From the NCBI GenBank assembly GCA_963922595.1, contig CAWUIM010000018.1, positions 1-53,766 on the forward strand: a stretch of 53,766 bases of DNA. The letters are read 5' to 3'. The DNA comes from JAJFFW01 sp963922595. GTDB lineage: Bacteria > Pseudomonadota > Alphaproteobacteria > Caulobacterales > Parvularculaceae. Position 1 is the stretch's first letter; every line of letters begins with the position of its first letter. Below are positions 27,402 to 35,728 of this stretch, piece by piece. The position numbers and the translations under genes are program-made. Below the pieces are notes generated by a model. That model did not search any database and had not been told where the DNA came from. It saw only the letters and a list, made by a program, of their open reading frames with translations.

Positions 27402-27833
27402 TCATGATCCTGATTCGTTTTTGAGCATCATGGTCTCTAACAAGTCTGCTAACAAATGAATTAGGGTTGCGAGCTGCGCCTTTATTTCGCCGGATCCGTA
27501 ACCAAAATCATGCATAACGAGATAAAACAGGATCACGAGCACGCCTAAGGTTCGCGCGACGCCTCGGCGGGTGGCAAAAAACAAACTCGCCGCAGCAATA
27601 ATCTGAAGCGACGCCATGCCGTTCCCTGCGGAGAGATTTTCAATCAGCCCGATATCCCAGTTCACCGGAAGCTCCGTGGGCAACCCGTCCTGAAGGCTCA
27701 TATGGATCGACCCCATTATGCCTAGCAAAGCGGCGGAAACGCCCTGCAGAAGATCTTTGCAAAAGAGGCAGGCGTCTATCGCCGGCCCCGCAATGCCGCC
27801 GCCCAGTACGTCTGAGTGATTATTCTGTAACAT
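27402..27833 (-). CDS. Small membrane protein of unknown function
   Basis: A 143-aa product that I do not recognise. It has hydrophobic stretches at about residues 29-46 (LQGVSAALLGIMGSI), 74-88 (SLQIIAAASLFFATR) and 93-108 (RTLGVLVILFYLVMHDFG), so three membrane segments are likely. Polar ends, Cys23 and Cys26 (CLFCK), and a C-terminal helix rich in Leu (LATLIHLLADLLETMML) are visible. The start could also be a later ATG, since no clear ribosome binding site precedes 27833. It is alone, converging with hxlR. Confidence 0.55.
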   Translation of the reverse strand: MLQNNHSDVLGGGIAGPAIDACLFCKDLLQGVSAALLGIMGSIHMSLQDGLPTELPVNWDIGLIENLSAGNGMASLQIIAAASLFFATRRGVARTLGVLVILFYLVMHDFGYGSGEIKAQLATLIHLLADLLETMMLKNESGS

Positions 27834-28096
27834 AGCCGCGTTTCAACCCTGCTACTGCGCGCCTGTCTTATGCCCGCCCCGGCTCCAGTGATTTCGAATT
27901 GTCACTTTGATTTTTTATTTCCCAACACGCGCGGCGGGTTTCTCATGAAATCAGCGCACCGAAACGACAACCGCCTTCAAATCTCGATCGCCGAAATTCC
28001 AACAAAAATCACAAGAGTTCAAAAGACCGTGGAAAATGGTTGACATACGTATTTCATGTCTTTGTTTGTTCAATTATCGAAAGCCGGTGACGCCTT

Positions 28097-28663
28097 ATGA
28101 ATTTTCCAAGTGACGTTTCTTCATTAGCCCATGACGTTAGAAATGTTCTCTCTCCCGCTTTGCTCGCCGTAGAAGCGATCGAGGCGCGGGGCGATGTCGA
28201 CCGAAAGTTGACGTTACGTATTCAACGCGCCATTGACAGAACCGTCTTACTTTGCAGCGCAGCGATGTCCGAAAAGCAGAGCCCTGAAGATCGCCACCAC
28301 ATCAACTCCTTGCGGGCTTTGCTACAAGAAACTGCGGAATTAGCGATACAGAAAACAGGTCGCGCAGTTCCAATTTCCGTTTCTGTTTCTGGCCCGATCA
28401 ATCTGCGTTCAACGCGGACGCCGTCTTTCGCCTTGTCTTCAACTTAACGGACAATGCGGCGAAGGCTCTTAATCGCAACGACGGCTGGGTGAAGATATCG
28501 GTCGTCAACAAAATCGATACGCTCAAAATTACGGTGTCCGACATCGGTCCCGGCGTGCCGGAGCGCATCATTAAGCGAGCGTTCGCAGCGCTGCCTGTGG
28601 ATAAAACCCCCGGGAGAACGCGTCGGCATCGGCCTTCCGTCAACGGTTACGTTAAATACTTAA
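28097..28663 (+). pseudogene. Frameshifted stand-alone histidine kinase
   Basis: The first frame (28097-28447) encodes a dimerisation/phosphoacceptor helix with His12 (LAHDVRNVLSPALLAVEA), then LLQETAELAIQKTGRAVPIS. A one-base loss near 28394 moves the ATP-binding domain to the next frame (ADAVFRLVFNLTDNAAKAL, the N box; VSDIGPGVPERI, the G1 box). A one-base gain near the CCCCCGGG run at about 28610 restores the first frame for the G2-like VGIGLPST, and TAA follows at 28661. There is no sensor domain. In the form given it cannot make a whole kinase. TTGACA at 28041 may be its old promoter. Sequencing error at the C run is possible for one of the two shifts. Confidence 0.8.
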
Positions 28664-29282
28664 CAGGGCGTACAAAAACTGAAATATAAGGGGGACGATT
28701 CTCTGCTGTGTACGCGGCGGAGAAAGGAATGATAGGGCAAACGACCAAAAATAACCGCATACGGTGTTTTCTCGCACTTATGTCAATTGCGCCATTTAAT
28801 GATGTTTCTTTTCGGCCGAACCCTCCACTTCAATATGAAAGGTGATCACGCGAATAGCAATGCGCACATTGAAGAGGCGCACTCGAATTTCAACGATACC
28901 GGCGTCACGAGACTGTAATTATTCTTGAAGCTTTGAACCACGCAACCCGCTCAGGTCAGTTGCAAACATAAACACTAAAATGCGCTGAACCGCGAAGCAG
29001 CCGTATATGGAAAACTGATCGGGCCTAGCTATCCCGCCGCCGATGCGACCGGTTTGCCCGCTGATCTTTCCTCTGATATTGGCCGCCACGAAAAAACGAT
29101 TGAGTAATACACGATCGCGATCCGGGTCTCGAATATGCCTACAGACAATTCAGAGCTGCCTGAACCGTCATTAGAAAATGGATTAAGTGCGACAATCATT
29201 TTCACACACCGACAGCGCTTTATGTGAGAACCGCCGTAAAGGAGTTTAACTCAAGACTTGCTGCAGAACGATGAGCCAACCC
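28664..29282. other. Gene-free stretch
   Basis: About 620 bases without a convincing gene, RNA or strong hairpin. Base composition is lower in GC than the neighbouring coding DNA and stops are frequent in all frames. It follows a broken kinase and is best read as decayed DNA. It contains the region just downstream of the FemAB-like gene. Confidence 0.55.
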
Positions 29283-30389
29283 TTATCCCGTTTTCTTTTT
29301 CAAAAAATTGATCAGCTGCAGCTGCCCTGCGTAGAGTGCATTTTTCCGGGCGATCGCCAAAGTGACGTAGGGCTTTCGGTCTGGATACAGGTCATTCAGC
29401 ATGGTGTTATCCGGCGCCGCACAGGAATCAATATGATAGTCCTTATCAGGATGATAATATCCGCATAATAACTCGAACTCAAGTAAAACGCCCGGCGCAA
29501 ATTTCCGGTACGCCCGATCATGGGCGCATTTCAGACAATAAATATGATCCTCGCATATCAGATCCATGGCGTAGGCGATTGGTTTATCGTCAACCATAAG
29601 CCTTGAAAAATTTAGATTACCGTTATCAAAAGCGGCGGGGACTAACGCGCTATAAAGCGCAATGTCCTGCGGATTTTGCGAGATGGCGGTCCCCTTGTCT
29701 TTTTTCCAGCCCTGGTTTTCGAGACGCACAAAGTCGATGAGCCAGGGGTCGACATCGTCGCGCAAGCGCAATCGCTCGAACCGGACCGGGCCAATATCAG
29801 AAAGCTTTTCTCTTCGGCGTTTCAGCCCCCGGCGCCGGCTCTTACTGATGTGAGCCCCCACTGAGTGTTGCGCGCTCCTTATTGGTTTTAGGGCGGCGCG
29901 TTCATGCCGCGCCAACTCGAAACAAGCGCGCCCATGGTCGCTGCAATTATCTGCAAAGGCAGTGAACAAAGGCCCCTCGCCCGTCATCATGGGAAGCAGG
30001 AGGAACGATTGCGCCAACGGACTGGCGTCCAGCCAACCAAGAAATCCTTCGACAAAACCCTGTTCAGCGCCGCGGCGCACCAGAGGCGTTCCCAAAAACT
30101 GATGTGGGTGTAAAGCGGTGCGACGGAAAAAAACGGGCAATTTTGCGTAGCCGAAATCCTCCTTAAAGAGCCAAAGCCCGATCAGCGCCTTTCCAGCGTA
30201 TATTCGCAAGAGTTTCACATTTTTCATCGCGTCCAGGTGCAGGGACGCTTCGGTAAACCACGGGAAAAAATAAACGTTCTTCTCGGACGCCGACACGGCG
30301 AGATCCAGCCATTCGGCGCGCGCCTCGGCGATCAGATCGGGGGTCAACGCATCCGTTTTCGATTTAAGGAGACCTGGTAGTCCCAGCAT
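29283..30389 (-). CDS. FemAB/CelD-like GNAT acyltransferase
   Basis: A 368-aa protein of the BioF2-like acetyltransferase group (Acetyltransf_6), which is common in alphaproteobacterial polysaccharide loci. The C-terminal half is diagnostic: SKSRRRGLKRRREKLSDIGP, FVRLENQGWKKDKGTAI, then FSRLMVDDKPIAYAMDLICE and CAHDRAYRKFAPGVLLEFEL. The N-terminal half is a second, diverged GNAT-like lobe (VKLLRIYAGKALIGLWLF). ATG 30389 has AGGACGAG upstream; an ATG at 30449 has none. It may acylate an exopolysaccharide or lipid; the function is inferred from the family and the nearby locus at 34.5-46.7 kb. Confidence 0.8.
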   Translation of the reverse strand: MLGLPGLLKSKTDALTPDLIAEARAEWLDLAVSASEKNVYFFPWFTEASLHLDAMKNVKLLRIYAGKALIGLWLFKEDFGYAKLPVFFRRTALHPHQFLGTPLVRRGAEQGFVEGFLGWLDASPLAQSFLLLPMMTGEGPLFTAFADNCSDHGRACFELARHERAALKPIRSAQHSVGAHISKSRRRGLKRRREKLSDIGPVRFERLRLRDDVDPWLIDFVRLENQGWKKDKGTAISQNPQDIALYSALVPAAFDNGNLNFSRLMVDDKPIAYAMDLICEDHIYCLKCAHDRAYRKFAPGVLLEFELLCGYYHPDKDYHIDSCAAPDNTMLNDLYPDRKPYVTLAIARKNALYAGQLQLINFLKKKTG

Positions 30390-30583
30390 CAATTCTCGTC
30401 CTGAACATGTGGGGTAAATGAACCCCAACGCTGCACAAATACCATACACATTATCGGACCGTCTTCTCTTTGATGATCACATCTGATTGGATGGCTCAGG
30501 TTAGCGCGCTATTCGTCCCCGCGTCGGACCAGGGGTGCGAGATGGTTTGCCGCCGGCCCTGAGAGCGAAAAAATACGGCTGAT

Positions 30584-31618
30584 ATGTTGACGATACGGAC
30601 GAAATTGAAACGCATGGCGTGGCCGCTTCTTGCAAAACCATGGCGGTCGCCCGTGATGGAACTCCAATACGGCCTGTGGAACGGCGTCTCTGCATTATAT
30701 TCGCAAAGCGGGCGACAGCTCGGCGAAGCGAACACCAGGCCTTTCCATCTCAATATGAAGTTGCCCGCCGAAACCACGAATTGTAAATATGCGGGCGACA
30801 GGAATGGAAAATCGATCAACTTGTCAGCGCTGCGCATCGCGATGCGAAATTTCGACGAAGCGCTCGACCTCACGCAATCCGTGAAAGATCTCTATCAGCA
30901 TCGTCTCGGCCCACAAGCCAAGGATGAACGGCTTGGCGTGTGGGATCTTTATCTTTTCGCCCGGATCAATATCTCACTCATCGCCTATACGAAGCGGCGG
31001 CGCAGCGGGCCGCCGGCGGACAAATATGTTTCCGATTTGTTGGCCTCTCAGTATCAGTTTATCTCCGGTGTTTTCATGATCGTGCGCGACATGATCGAGA
31101 AGGCTCACCCCCAAGCGACAGAAAACACGGTTATGTCGGCCGAAGCGCTTTATGATTACGCTGATAAATTCGGAATATTTGAGTCCGCCAACGGCATGGT
31201 GTGCGCCGGGGCGCCGCGGAAGATTTTGGACTTTCTGACCAAATTGACAGCTCACAATGGTCCTCACGTATCCAGCAATGAATCCGGCCACGCGACCGTG
31301 CAGGCGCTGACCGGCAATCCCGATCAATGGTTTCGATACGCGCTCTTGGCGGTTGAACTTGATGCTGTGGTGACGGCTGAATATTTCAGGCGCAAGGCGG
31401 CGCAGCATCCGGATCGTGAAAGACATTATTACGAGATCGCGGGCATCTATACGCATCTTGGCCAATATTGCGTCGCGCGCCTTGGCGCAGAGGATTTTTC
31501 AACTATTGCGTCTTTCGACGACGCCGTCCTTGCCCGTCAAAACGCAATTTTAGCGATCCTCGGATGGCGCCCCCTGACGCGCACGCCGGAAAAGGCGATC
31601 GCCCGCCGGTTAGCGTGA
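30584..31618 (+). CDS. Unrecognised 344-aa mostly helical protein
   Basis: Soluble, with no signal peptide and no motif I can name. Most of it looks helical: SALRIAMRNFDEALDLTQSV, RINISLIAYTKRRRS, FISGVFMIVRDMIEKAH, QWFRYALLAVELDAVVTAEY and IAGIYTHLGQYCVARLGAED. It contains a single Cys-rich spot (MVCAGAPRK). It starts divergently from the FemAB-like gene and is followed 73 bases later by the SBP56-like lipoprotein. A link with the surface-polysaccharide genes is possible but not shown. ATG 30584 lacks a clear ribosome binding site; an ATG at 30614 is an alternative. Confidence 0.7.
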   Translation: MLTIRTKLKRMAWPLLAKPWRSPVMELQYGLWNGVSALYSQSGRQLGEANTRPFHLNMKLPAETTNCKYAGDRNGKSINLSALRIAMRNFDEALDLTQSVKDLYQHRLGPQAKDERLGVWDLYLFARINISLIAYTKRRRSGPPADKYVSDLLASQYQFISGVFMIVRDMIEKAHPQATENTVMSAEALYDYADKFGIFESANGMVCAGAPRKILDFLTKLTAHNGPHVSSNESGHATVQALTGNPDQWFRYALLAVELDAVVTAEYFRRKAAQHPDRERHYYEIAGIYTHLGQYCVARLGAEDFSTIASFDDAVLARQNAILAILGWRPLTRTPEKAIARRLA

Positions 31619-31691
31619 CAAGCCGGCTGGTGTTATCGTCACACAAAAGCCGGGCGCATGCGCAGAGCGCCTCAAGCAGGGGTTTCAAAGG

Positions 31692-33032
31692 ATGAAGAAA
31701 GCCGGATTGAACGCGACGCAGTGTCGCTCGTTCGCGGCGACGGCGTTGCTGGTCACGATCTGCGCCTGTTCACCGAACGAGACAGACATTGACCTTCTTG
31801 GAGAGCCCTCGCCTTTTCTTTTTACCTTTTTAGGCGATCAGGATGAGAAAGACGCCGACTTTCTCTTAACAATTGACGTGAACCCAGCCAGTGAAAACCG
31901 AGGCGAGCCGATTTCAACTACGCCCATCGGCCATCGCGCTTCGATGCCGCATCATATGGAATATACCCGCCCGCCGGGCGACGACGTGATATTCATGAAT
32001 GCGCACAGGCATGAGCTGAGCATGATTGTCGATATTGAGAGCGCCCAAGCGGTTAACATCGCCCATACGTTCAAGCCGCCAGCGCCTTTTCGGTTCCCTC
32101 ACGACTATCAACGCACGCCTGCCGGAACGCGGTTGGTCGGGTTTTTACGCAGCGACGGCGCAAGCCCCGACCCTGACGAAGAAACAATGCCGGGCAACCA
32201 CGGCGGTATCGGCGAATATGCGGCCGACGGTGAATTGCTGAGGACTGTGTCTGCGGCGGCGCCCAGTCTCAAAAAGGCCGTGCGCCCTTATGCCTTCGCG
32301 CTGCTTCCCGAAATTGACCGTTTCGTGGTTACGAGCGCGCCTATGATGGAACGTTCCTGGGCGGATGTTCTCCAGATCTATCGCTACTCTGACTTTAAAC
32401 TCTTGCATACGCTTGACTTGCCCGTCGGACGCGATGAGAACGGCGAGCCGGTTGAGGGATCACAGGCCGCTGGCTTCGGGCCGCGCATTCTCGATGACGG
32501 CACAGTTTTTCTGAACGCATATGGCTGCGCATTTTATCACCTCTCAGATATTGCCGCCCCGGCGCCCGACTTGAAAATGGTCTACACCATCGAAACAAAT
32601 CCCGTCCCGAAAAAAGGACGAATTCGCGGGGCATGCAGTATTCCCGTTCGGATGGGTGATTTCTGGATCCAGCCTGTCAGCGATCTAAACAGCGTTGTCG
32701 TCCTTGATATTTCCGATCCAAGGGCGCCGCGCGAGGTTCATCGCCTCAAAACGCCAAAATGGTTCCGGCCCCACTGGCTCGCAAAGGACGAGACGTCTAA
32801 CAGGCTGGTTTTAGGAGCGGAGCTTGGCGGAGAGGATGGCTTTTTCATTTTGCGGATTGCGCCGGACACGGGCGAAATCGACTTTGATCCAGATTTTAGC
32901 GCCCAACGCCGCAGCGGGCTCTTCGCAAAATCCCTGCCCGGCTATATCGCCTTGCATAGACAAGACTGGCCGCACGGCCCAAGTGGAAAAGCCTGGGGTC
33001 ACGCGGCCCTGTTCTGGCGCGATGACGGGTAA
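31692..33032 (+). CDS. SBP56-like beta-propeller lipoprotein
   Basis: A 446-aa exported protein with a lipoprotein signal ending TICAC (Cys26). The rest resembles the selenium-binding protein 56/methanethiol oxidase group, a seven-bladed propeller: RASMPHHMEYTRPPG, FRFPHDYQRTPAGTRLVGFL, the family string MPGNHGGIGEYAADGELLR, then VVVLDISDPRAPREVHRLK and WFRPHWLAKDETSNRLVLGA. His residues in HH, FPHD, GNHGG and RPHW are at the places where the family binds metal. SBP56 proteins are not usually lipidated, so this one would face the periplasm. Enzymatic function unknown. Confidence 0.78.
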   Translation: MKKAGLNATQCRSFAATALLVTICACSPNETDIDLLGEPSPFLFTFLGDQDEKDADFLLTIDVNPASENRGEPISTTPIGHRASMPHHMEYTRPPGDDVIFMNAHRHELSMIVDIESAQAVNIAHTFKPPAPFRFPHDYQRTPAGTRLVGFLRSDGASPDPDEETMPGNHGGIGEYAADGELLRTVSAAAPSLKKAVRPYAFALLPEIDRFVVTSAPMMERSWADVLQIYRYSDFKLLHTLDLPVGRDENGEPVEGSQAAGFGPRILDDGTVFLNAYGCAFYHLSDIAAPAPDLKMVYTIETNPVPKKGRIRGACSIPVRMGDFWIQPVSDLNSVVVLDISDPRAPREVHRLKTPKWFRPHWLAKDETSNRLVLGAELGGEDGFFILRIAPDTGEIDFDPDFSAQRRSGLFAKSLPGYIALHRQDWPHGPSGKAWGHAALFWRDDG

Positions 33033-33137
33033 TCAATTGCACTAAGATAAAGACGCCTTGTCGGGCCGCTTGCTCGCGACATTTCAGTTCGGTCACTGAG
33101 GATTGAACAAATCATTTCGCTGCCGGGCGCCTCAAAA

Positions 33138-33656
33138 TTATTGCGTGAGCGTATAATAAGTCTTCGATAAATCGCTGAACTGGTGCTTTTCGAACAGGCG
33201 TTCGGACGCGGCGTTTCCGCGCCAAATCTGCCCGGACACCAGGCAGGGTTTGTGCGGCGCCAACGCGTTTTCCAGAAGATGCGCCATGAGCGTGCTCGCA
33301 ACACCCTGCTTTTGGCGCCCTGGCGCAACGGCGATATCTTCAATAAAGCAGGTCCAACGGTTCTCTCCAAAAAACACATCTGAAGAGCAATTCAGTTTGT
33401 ACAAGAGATACCCGCAGACCGTATCACCGCGAACAATGGCCAGGCAAAAATTCCGTCGCCGCCGCAAAGGGTTTTTCGGCTTCAGAAAAGACCGCAAATA
33501 TTGGGAAATTTCGGTGCGATTATCCGGCGCGCAAAATATTTCCGGCATCCGCTGATGATGCTCGTTTTGCCCTGATACAAATATTTCCACCATATCCGCA
33601 ATATGATGCGCCATCGGATCAATTATCGATCCAACCTTGTCTTTATCAATAGTCAT
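33138..33656 (-). CDS. GNAT-family N-acetyltransferase
   Basis: A 172-aa single-domain acetyltransferase. Strand beta4 and the acetyl-CoA P loop are FIEDIAVAPGRQKQGVASTL (pattern Q/R-x-x-G-x-A), then LLENALAPHKPCLVSGQIWR and NAASERLFEKHQFSDLSKTY, the C-terminal part. Substrate unknown. It converges on the SBP56-like gene and starts near the methyltransferase fragment. A start at ATG 33612 would remove 15 residues. Confidence 0.85.
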   Translation of the reverse strand: MTIDKDKVGSIIDPMAHHIADMVEIFVSGQNEHHQRMPEIFCAPDNRTEISQYLRSFLKPKNPLRRRRNFCLAIVRGDTVCGYLLYKLNCSSDVFFGENRWTCFIEDIAVAPGRQKQGVASTLMAHLLENALAPHKPCLVSGQIWRGNAASERLFEKHQFSDLSKTYYTLTQ

Positions 33657-33740
33657 GAAGTTCGTCTATTTTCTATTCTCTTTTGCCACAACCAAATTTG
33701 CTCCGGCGCGGCCGAGTATGCGGACTGCGCCGCCCATGTC

Positions 33741-33984
33741 CAGCGCGATTCTTTGACGGCCTACTGGGACAGCCGTCGGGACTTCGTTTTCCGTTACCAG
33801 TCGCCAAAACATTTCGTGGACATCTTTCGCGCCTGGAACGGACCGGTCCATAAGGCGTTCGTAGCATTAGACGCTGATACACAAGAGGCTCTTAAGGCTG
33901 CAATCATCAAACTCATTCATGAGTTCAACGCCGCGACCGACGGGACAATGGCCGTTCCTTGCGCTGCGTTTGTCGATGCCGTCA
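33741..33984 (+). pseudogene. C-terminal remnant of a SAM-dependent methyltransferase
   Basis: About 80 codons encode the C-terminal block of a UbiE-like class I methyltransferase, with RRDFVFRYQSPKHFVDIFRA, WNGPVHKAFVALDADTQEAL and HEFNAATDGTMAVP. The SAM-binding N-terminal domain is absent, and the frame continues into unrelated sequence on both sides (33603-34280 stays open). So it is a gene fragment, not a short enzyme. Confidence 0.7.
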
Positions 33985-34570
33985 GAGGACCTTGCAGGCC
34001 CATCTTTTCCAAGCTTTCATGTCTCCGACGACAGGCTCAACGCGGCGCCAGCGGCGTAAAGGGGCTAATACTTTCCTGTAAACGGCTCAGTGGGGATCGC
34101 CCTGTCGAGCGTCTGGCCACAGCTAGCCAGGATTTATTGATGATTGGGGCAGGTCTGAATGACGTATTTTGTCAGTTTTTACCTTACACGGATCTTTTAC
34201 TAAGCGTTCCAATCGCCATTATTGAAGTTCTATCGGAAACCGAAATAAAAGTCGTCAATCGCCGCCAAACATCGTCGTAATGCGCGGGCATTGTTCGTCG
34301 GCGCGTTAGCAATAGAACTCTTGGCGGTAAGTTTGAGGCGATACGCCGATCCGGGTTCGCGGATTTCCAAATGGCCGCGAAGCCTTACATGGCCCCCGAA
34401 TAAAACGGCTACTTTTGAAGCGCTCCATGTCTTAACATATGGTTAACGCTGTGTTAACCTTTCATCGAGATAGGCGGGCGGGCGTTACAGCGTCCTCAAC
34501 TCAGAAATTTAGTGTTGCTGACCTCATTTCGGCAGGGGCTTGTGACGATCTATGCGCTTGGGGGTGCAGG
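33985..34570. other. Gene-free leader region of the exopolysaccharide locus
   Basis: About 590 bases between the methyltransferase fragment and the first glycosyltransferase. One frame stays open to 34280 but encodes nothing that I recognise. The main content is the triple TTAA site at 34432-34457, described separately. Confidence 0.5.
34432..34457 (+). promoter_or_regulatory. Doubled CtrA-type box before the exopolysaccharide genes
   Basis: Three TTAA half-sites start at 34432, 34443 and 34454, each separated by exactly seven bases (TTAA-N7-TTAA-N7-TTAA). So two overlapping CtrA boxes share the middle half-site, and each step is 11 bp. The first in-frame ATG upstream of the glycosyltransferase (34439) falls inside this site, another reason to take the start at 34571, about 114 bases downstream. 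Confidence 0.65.
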
Positions 34571-35716
34571 ATGAACTTTGTCAGCCGTCATATCGATAGC
34601 GCTGTTCCGCCAGCCAAAATACTTGTCATCGGATCAAGAGGGTTGCCGGACGTTGAGGGCGGCGCGGAAAAGAATGCTGAGTGCCTCTTTCCGCTGATCG
34701 CCAGCGCGGGAATCGATGTGACGCTCATGGGATTGTCGAAAAACATCTCCAGCGCTTCTTATAAGGGTGTGAAGCTCGTCCCGGCCCCGACGTCGCGGTT
34801 CCTGAATACGGACAAGATATTATATTACGTATATGGATTGTTTTATGCGTTAAAAGTTCGCCCGGATATCGTTCACTTTCAGGGCTTGGGCGCTGCAATC
34901 TTTCTTTTCATCTATAAAATGCTCGGCGTGAAAACAGTCGTCCGCTACGGATCTGCTGATTATGTCGTCGGCAAATGGGGTGCGATCGCGCGACTAGGAT
35001 TTCGCTTCAGCGAATGGCAATTGCGGTTCGCCGACGCAATCGTCGCTGTCGGTCCTGCGCTGGCGAGCCGCCTTGCGGATGCAGGCGTCCGCGACCGCGT
35101 CCACATTATCGCCAATGCTGTCGATCTTCCGGTGAAGAATGGCCCCCCGCCTGATCTTCCCGATAGGCCTTATGTGCTTGGGGTCGGCCGCCTCACGGAG
35201 CAAAAGAATTTTCACGGTCTGATCGACGGATACAACCGCTTTCGCGACGAAACAGATTCGCCTGTCGAATTGCTGATCGCCGGCGGCGTTGATAATGCTG
35301 GATATGAACAACAACTCAAAGCCATGGCGAGCCCGGCGGTGCGTTTTGTTGGGCGCATTCCACGCAGCAAGCTCGGACATTTCTACGCCGGCGCTGCAGT
35401 TTACGTGAATTCCTCAATCCATGAAGGCAATTCCAACGCCGTGCTCGAAGCCATCAGCTGGGGCGCCCCAGTTCTTCTGAGCGACATTCCCGAAAACCGC
35501 GACTTCGGCCTTGACGACAAACACTATTTCGATCCCGATGATGCGGCCTCGCTCGATAACGCCCTCAGGCGCGTCTTTGAGCACCGCGAGGCCTTTATCG
35601 TATCGCCGGACCGCTTCATGACCTGGACAGAAGTCGCCCAATGCACCTATGGCGTCTATAGCAGGCTCGTTGCGCGCCCGCGGTTTGTCGAACAAGTCCC
35701 CGCGCCAGGACGGTAA
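34571..35716 (+). CDS. Glycosyltransferase family 4
   Basis: A 381-aa retaining glycosyltransferase of the GT-B fold, cytoplasmic face. The N-terminal domain has ILVIGSRGLPDVEGGAEKNA (acceptor-side Gly-rich loop); the C-terminal domain has YVLGVGRLTEQKNFHGLIDG and the donor-binding site FYAGAAVYVNSSIHEGNSNA followed by LEAISWGAPVLLSDIPENR. The E-x7-E element is present (E at HEGNS and LEAI). ATG 34571 is chosen. It is the first gene of a plus-strand operon with the next two, 12 bases apart. It builds a repeating-unit sugar; which sugar is not visible. Confidence 0.9.
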   Translation: MNFVSRHIDSAVPPAKILVIGSRGLPDVEGGAEKNAECLFPLIASAGIDVTLMGLSKNISSASYKGVKLVPAPTSRFLNTDKILYYVYGLFYALKVRPDIVHFQGLGAAIFLFIYKMLGVKTVVRYGSADYVVGKWGAIARLGFRFSEWQLRFADAIVAVGPALASRLADAGVRDRVHIIANAVDLPVKNGPPPDLPDRPYVLGVGRLTEQKNFHGLIDGYNRFRDETDSPVELLIAGGVDNAGYEQQLKAMASPAVRFVGRIPRSKLGHFYAGAAVYVNSSIHEGNSNAVLEAISWGAPVLLSDIPENRDFGLDDKHYFDPDDAASLDNALRRVFEHREAFIVSPDRFMTWTEVAQCTYGVYSRLVARPRFVEQVPAPGR

Positions 35717-35728
35717 TGAAGCACGACC

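Noticed and set aside
28394..28615. Programmed frameshifting in the kinase gene
   Set aside because: No slippery heptamer or downstream stimulator is visible, and two opposite shifts would be needed.
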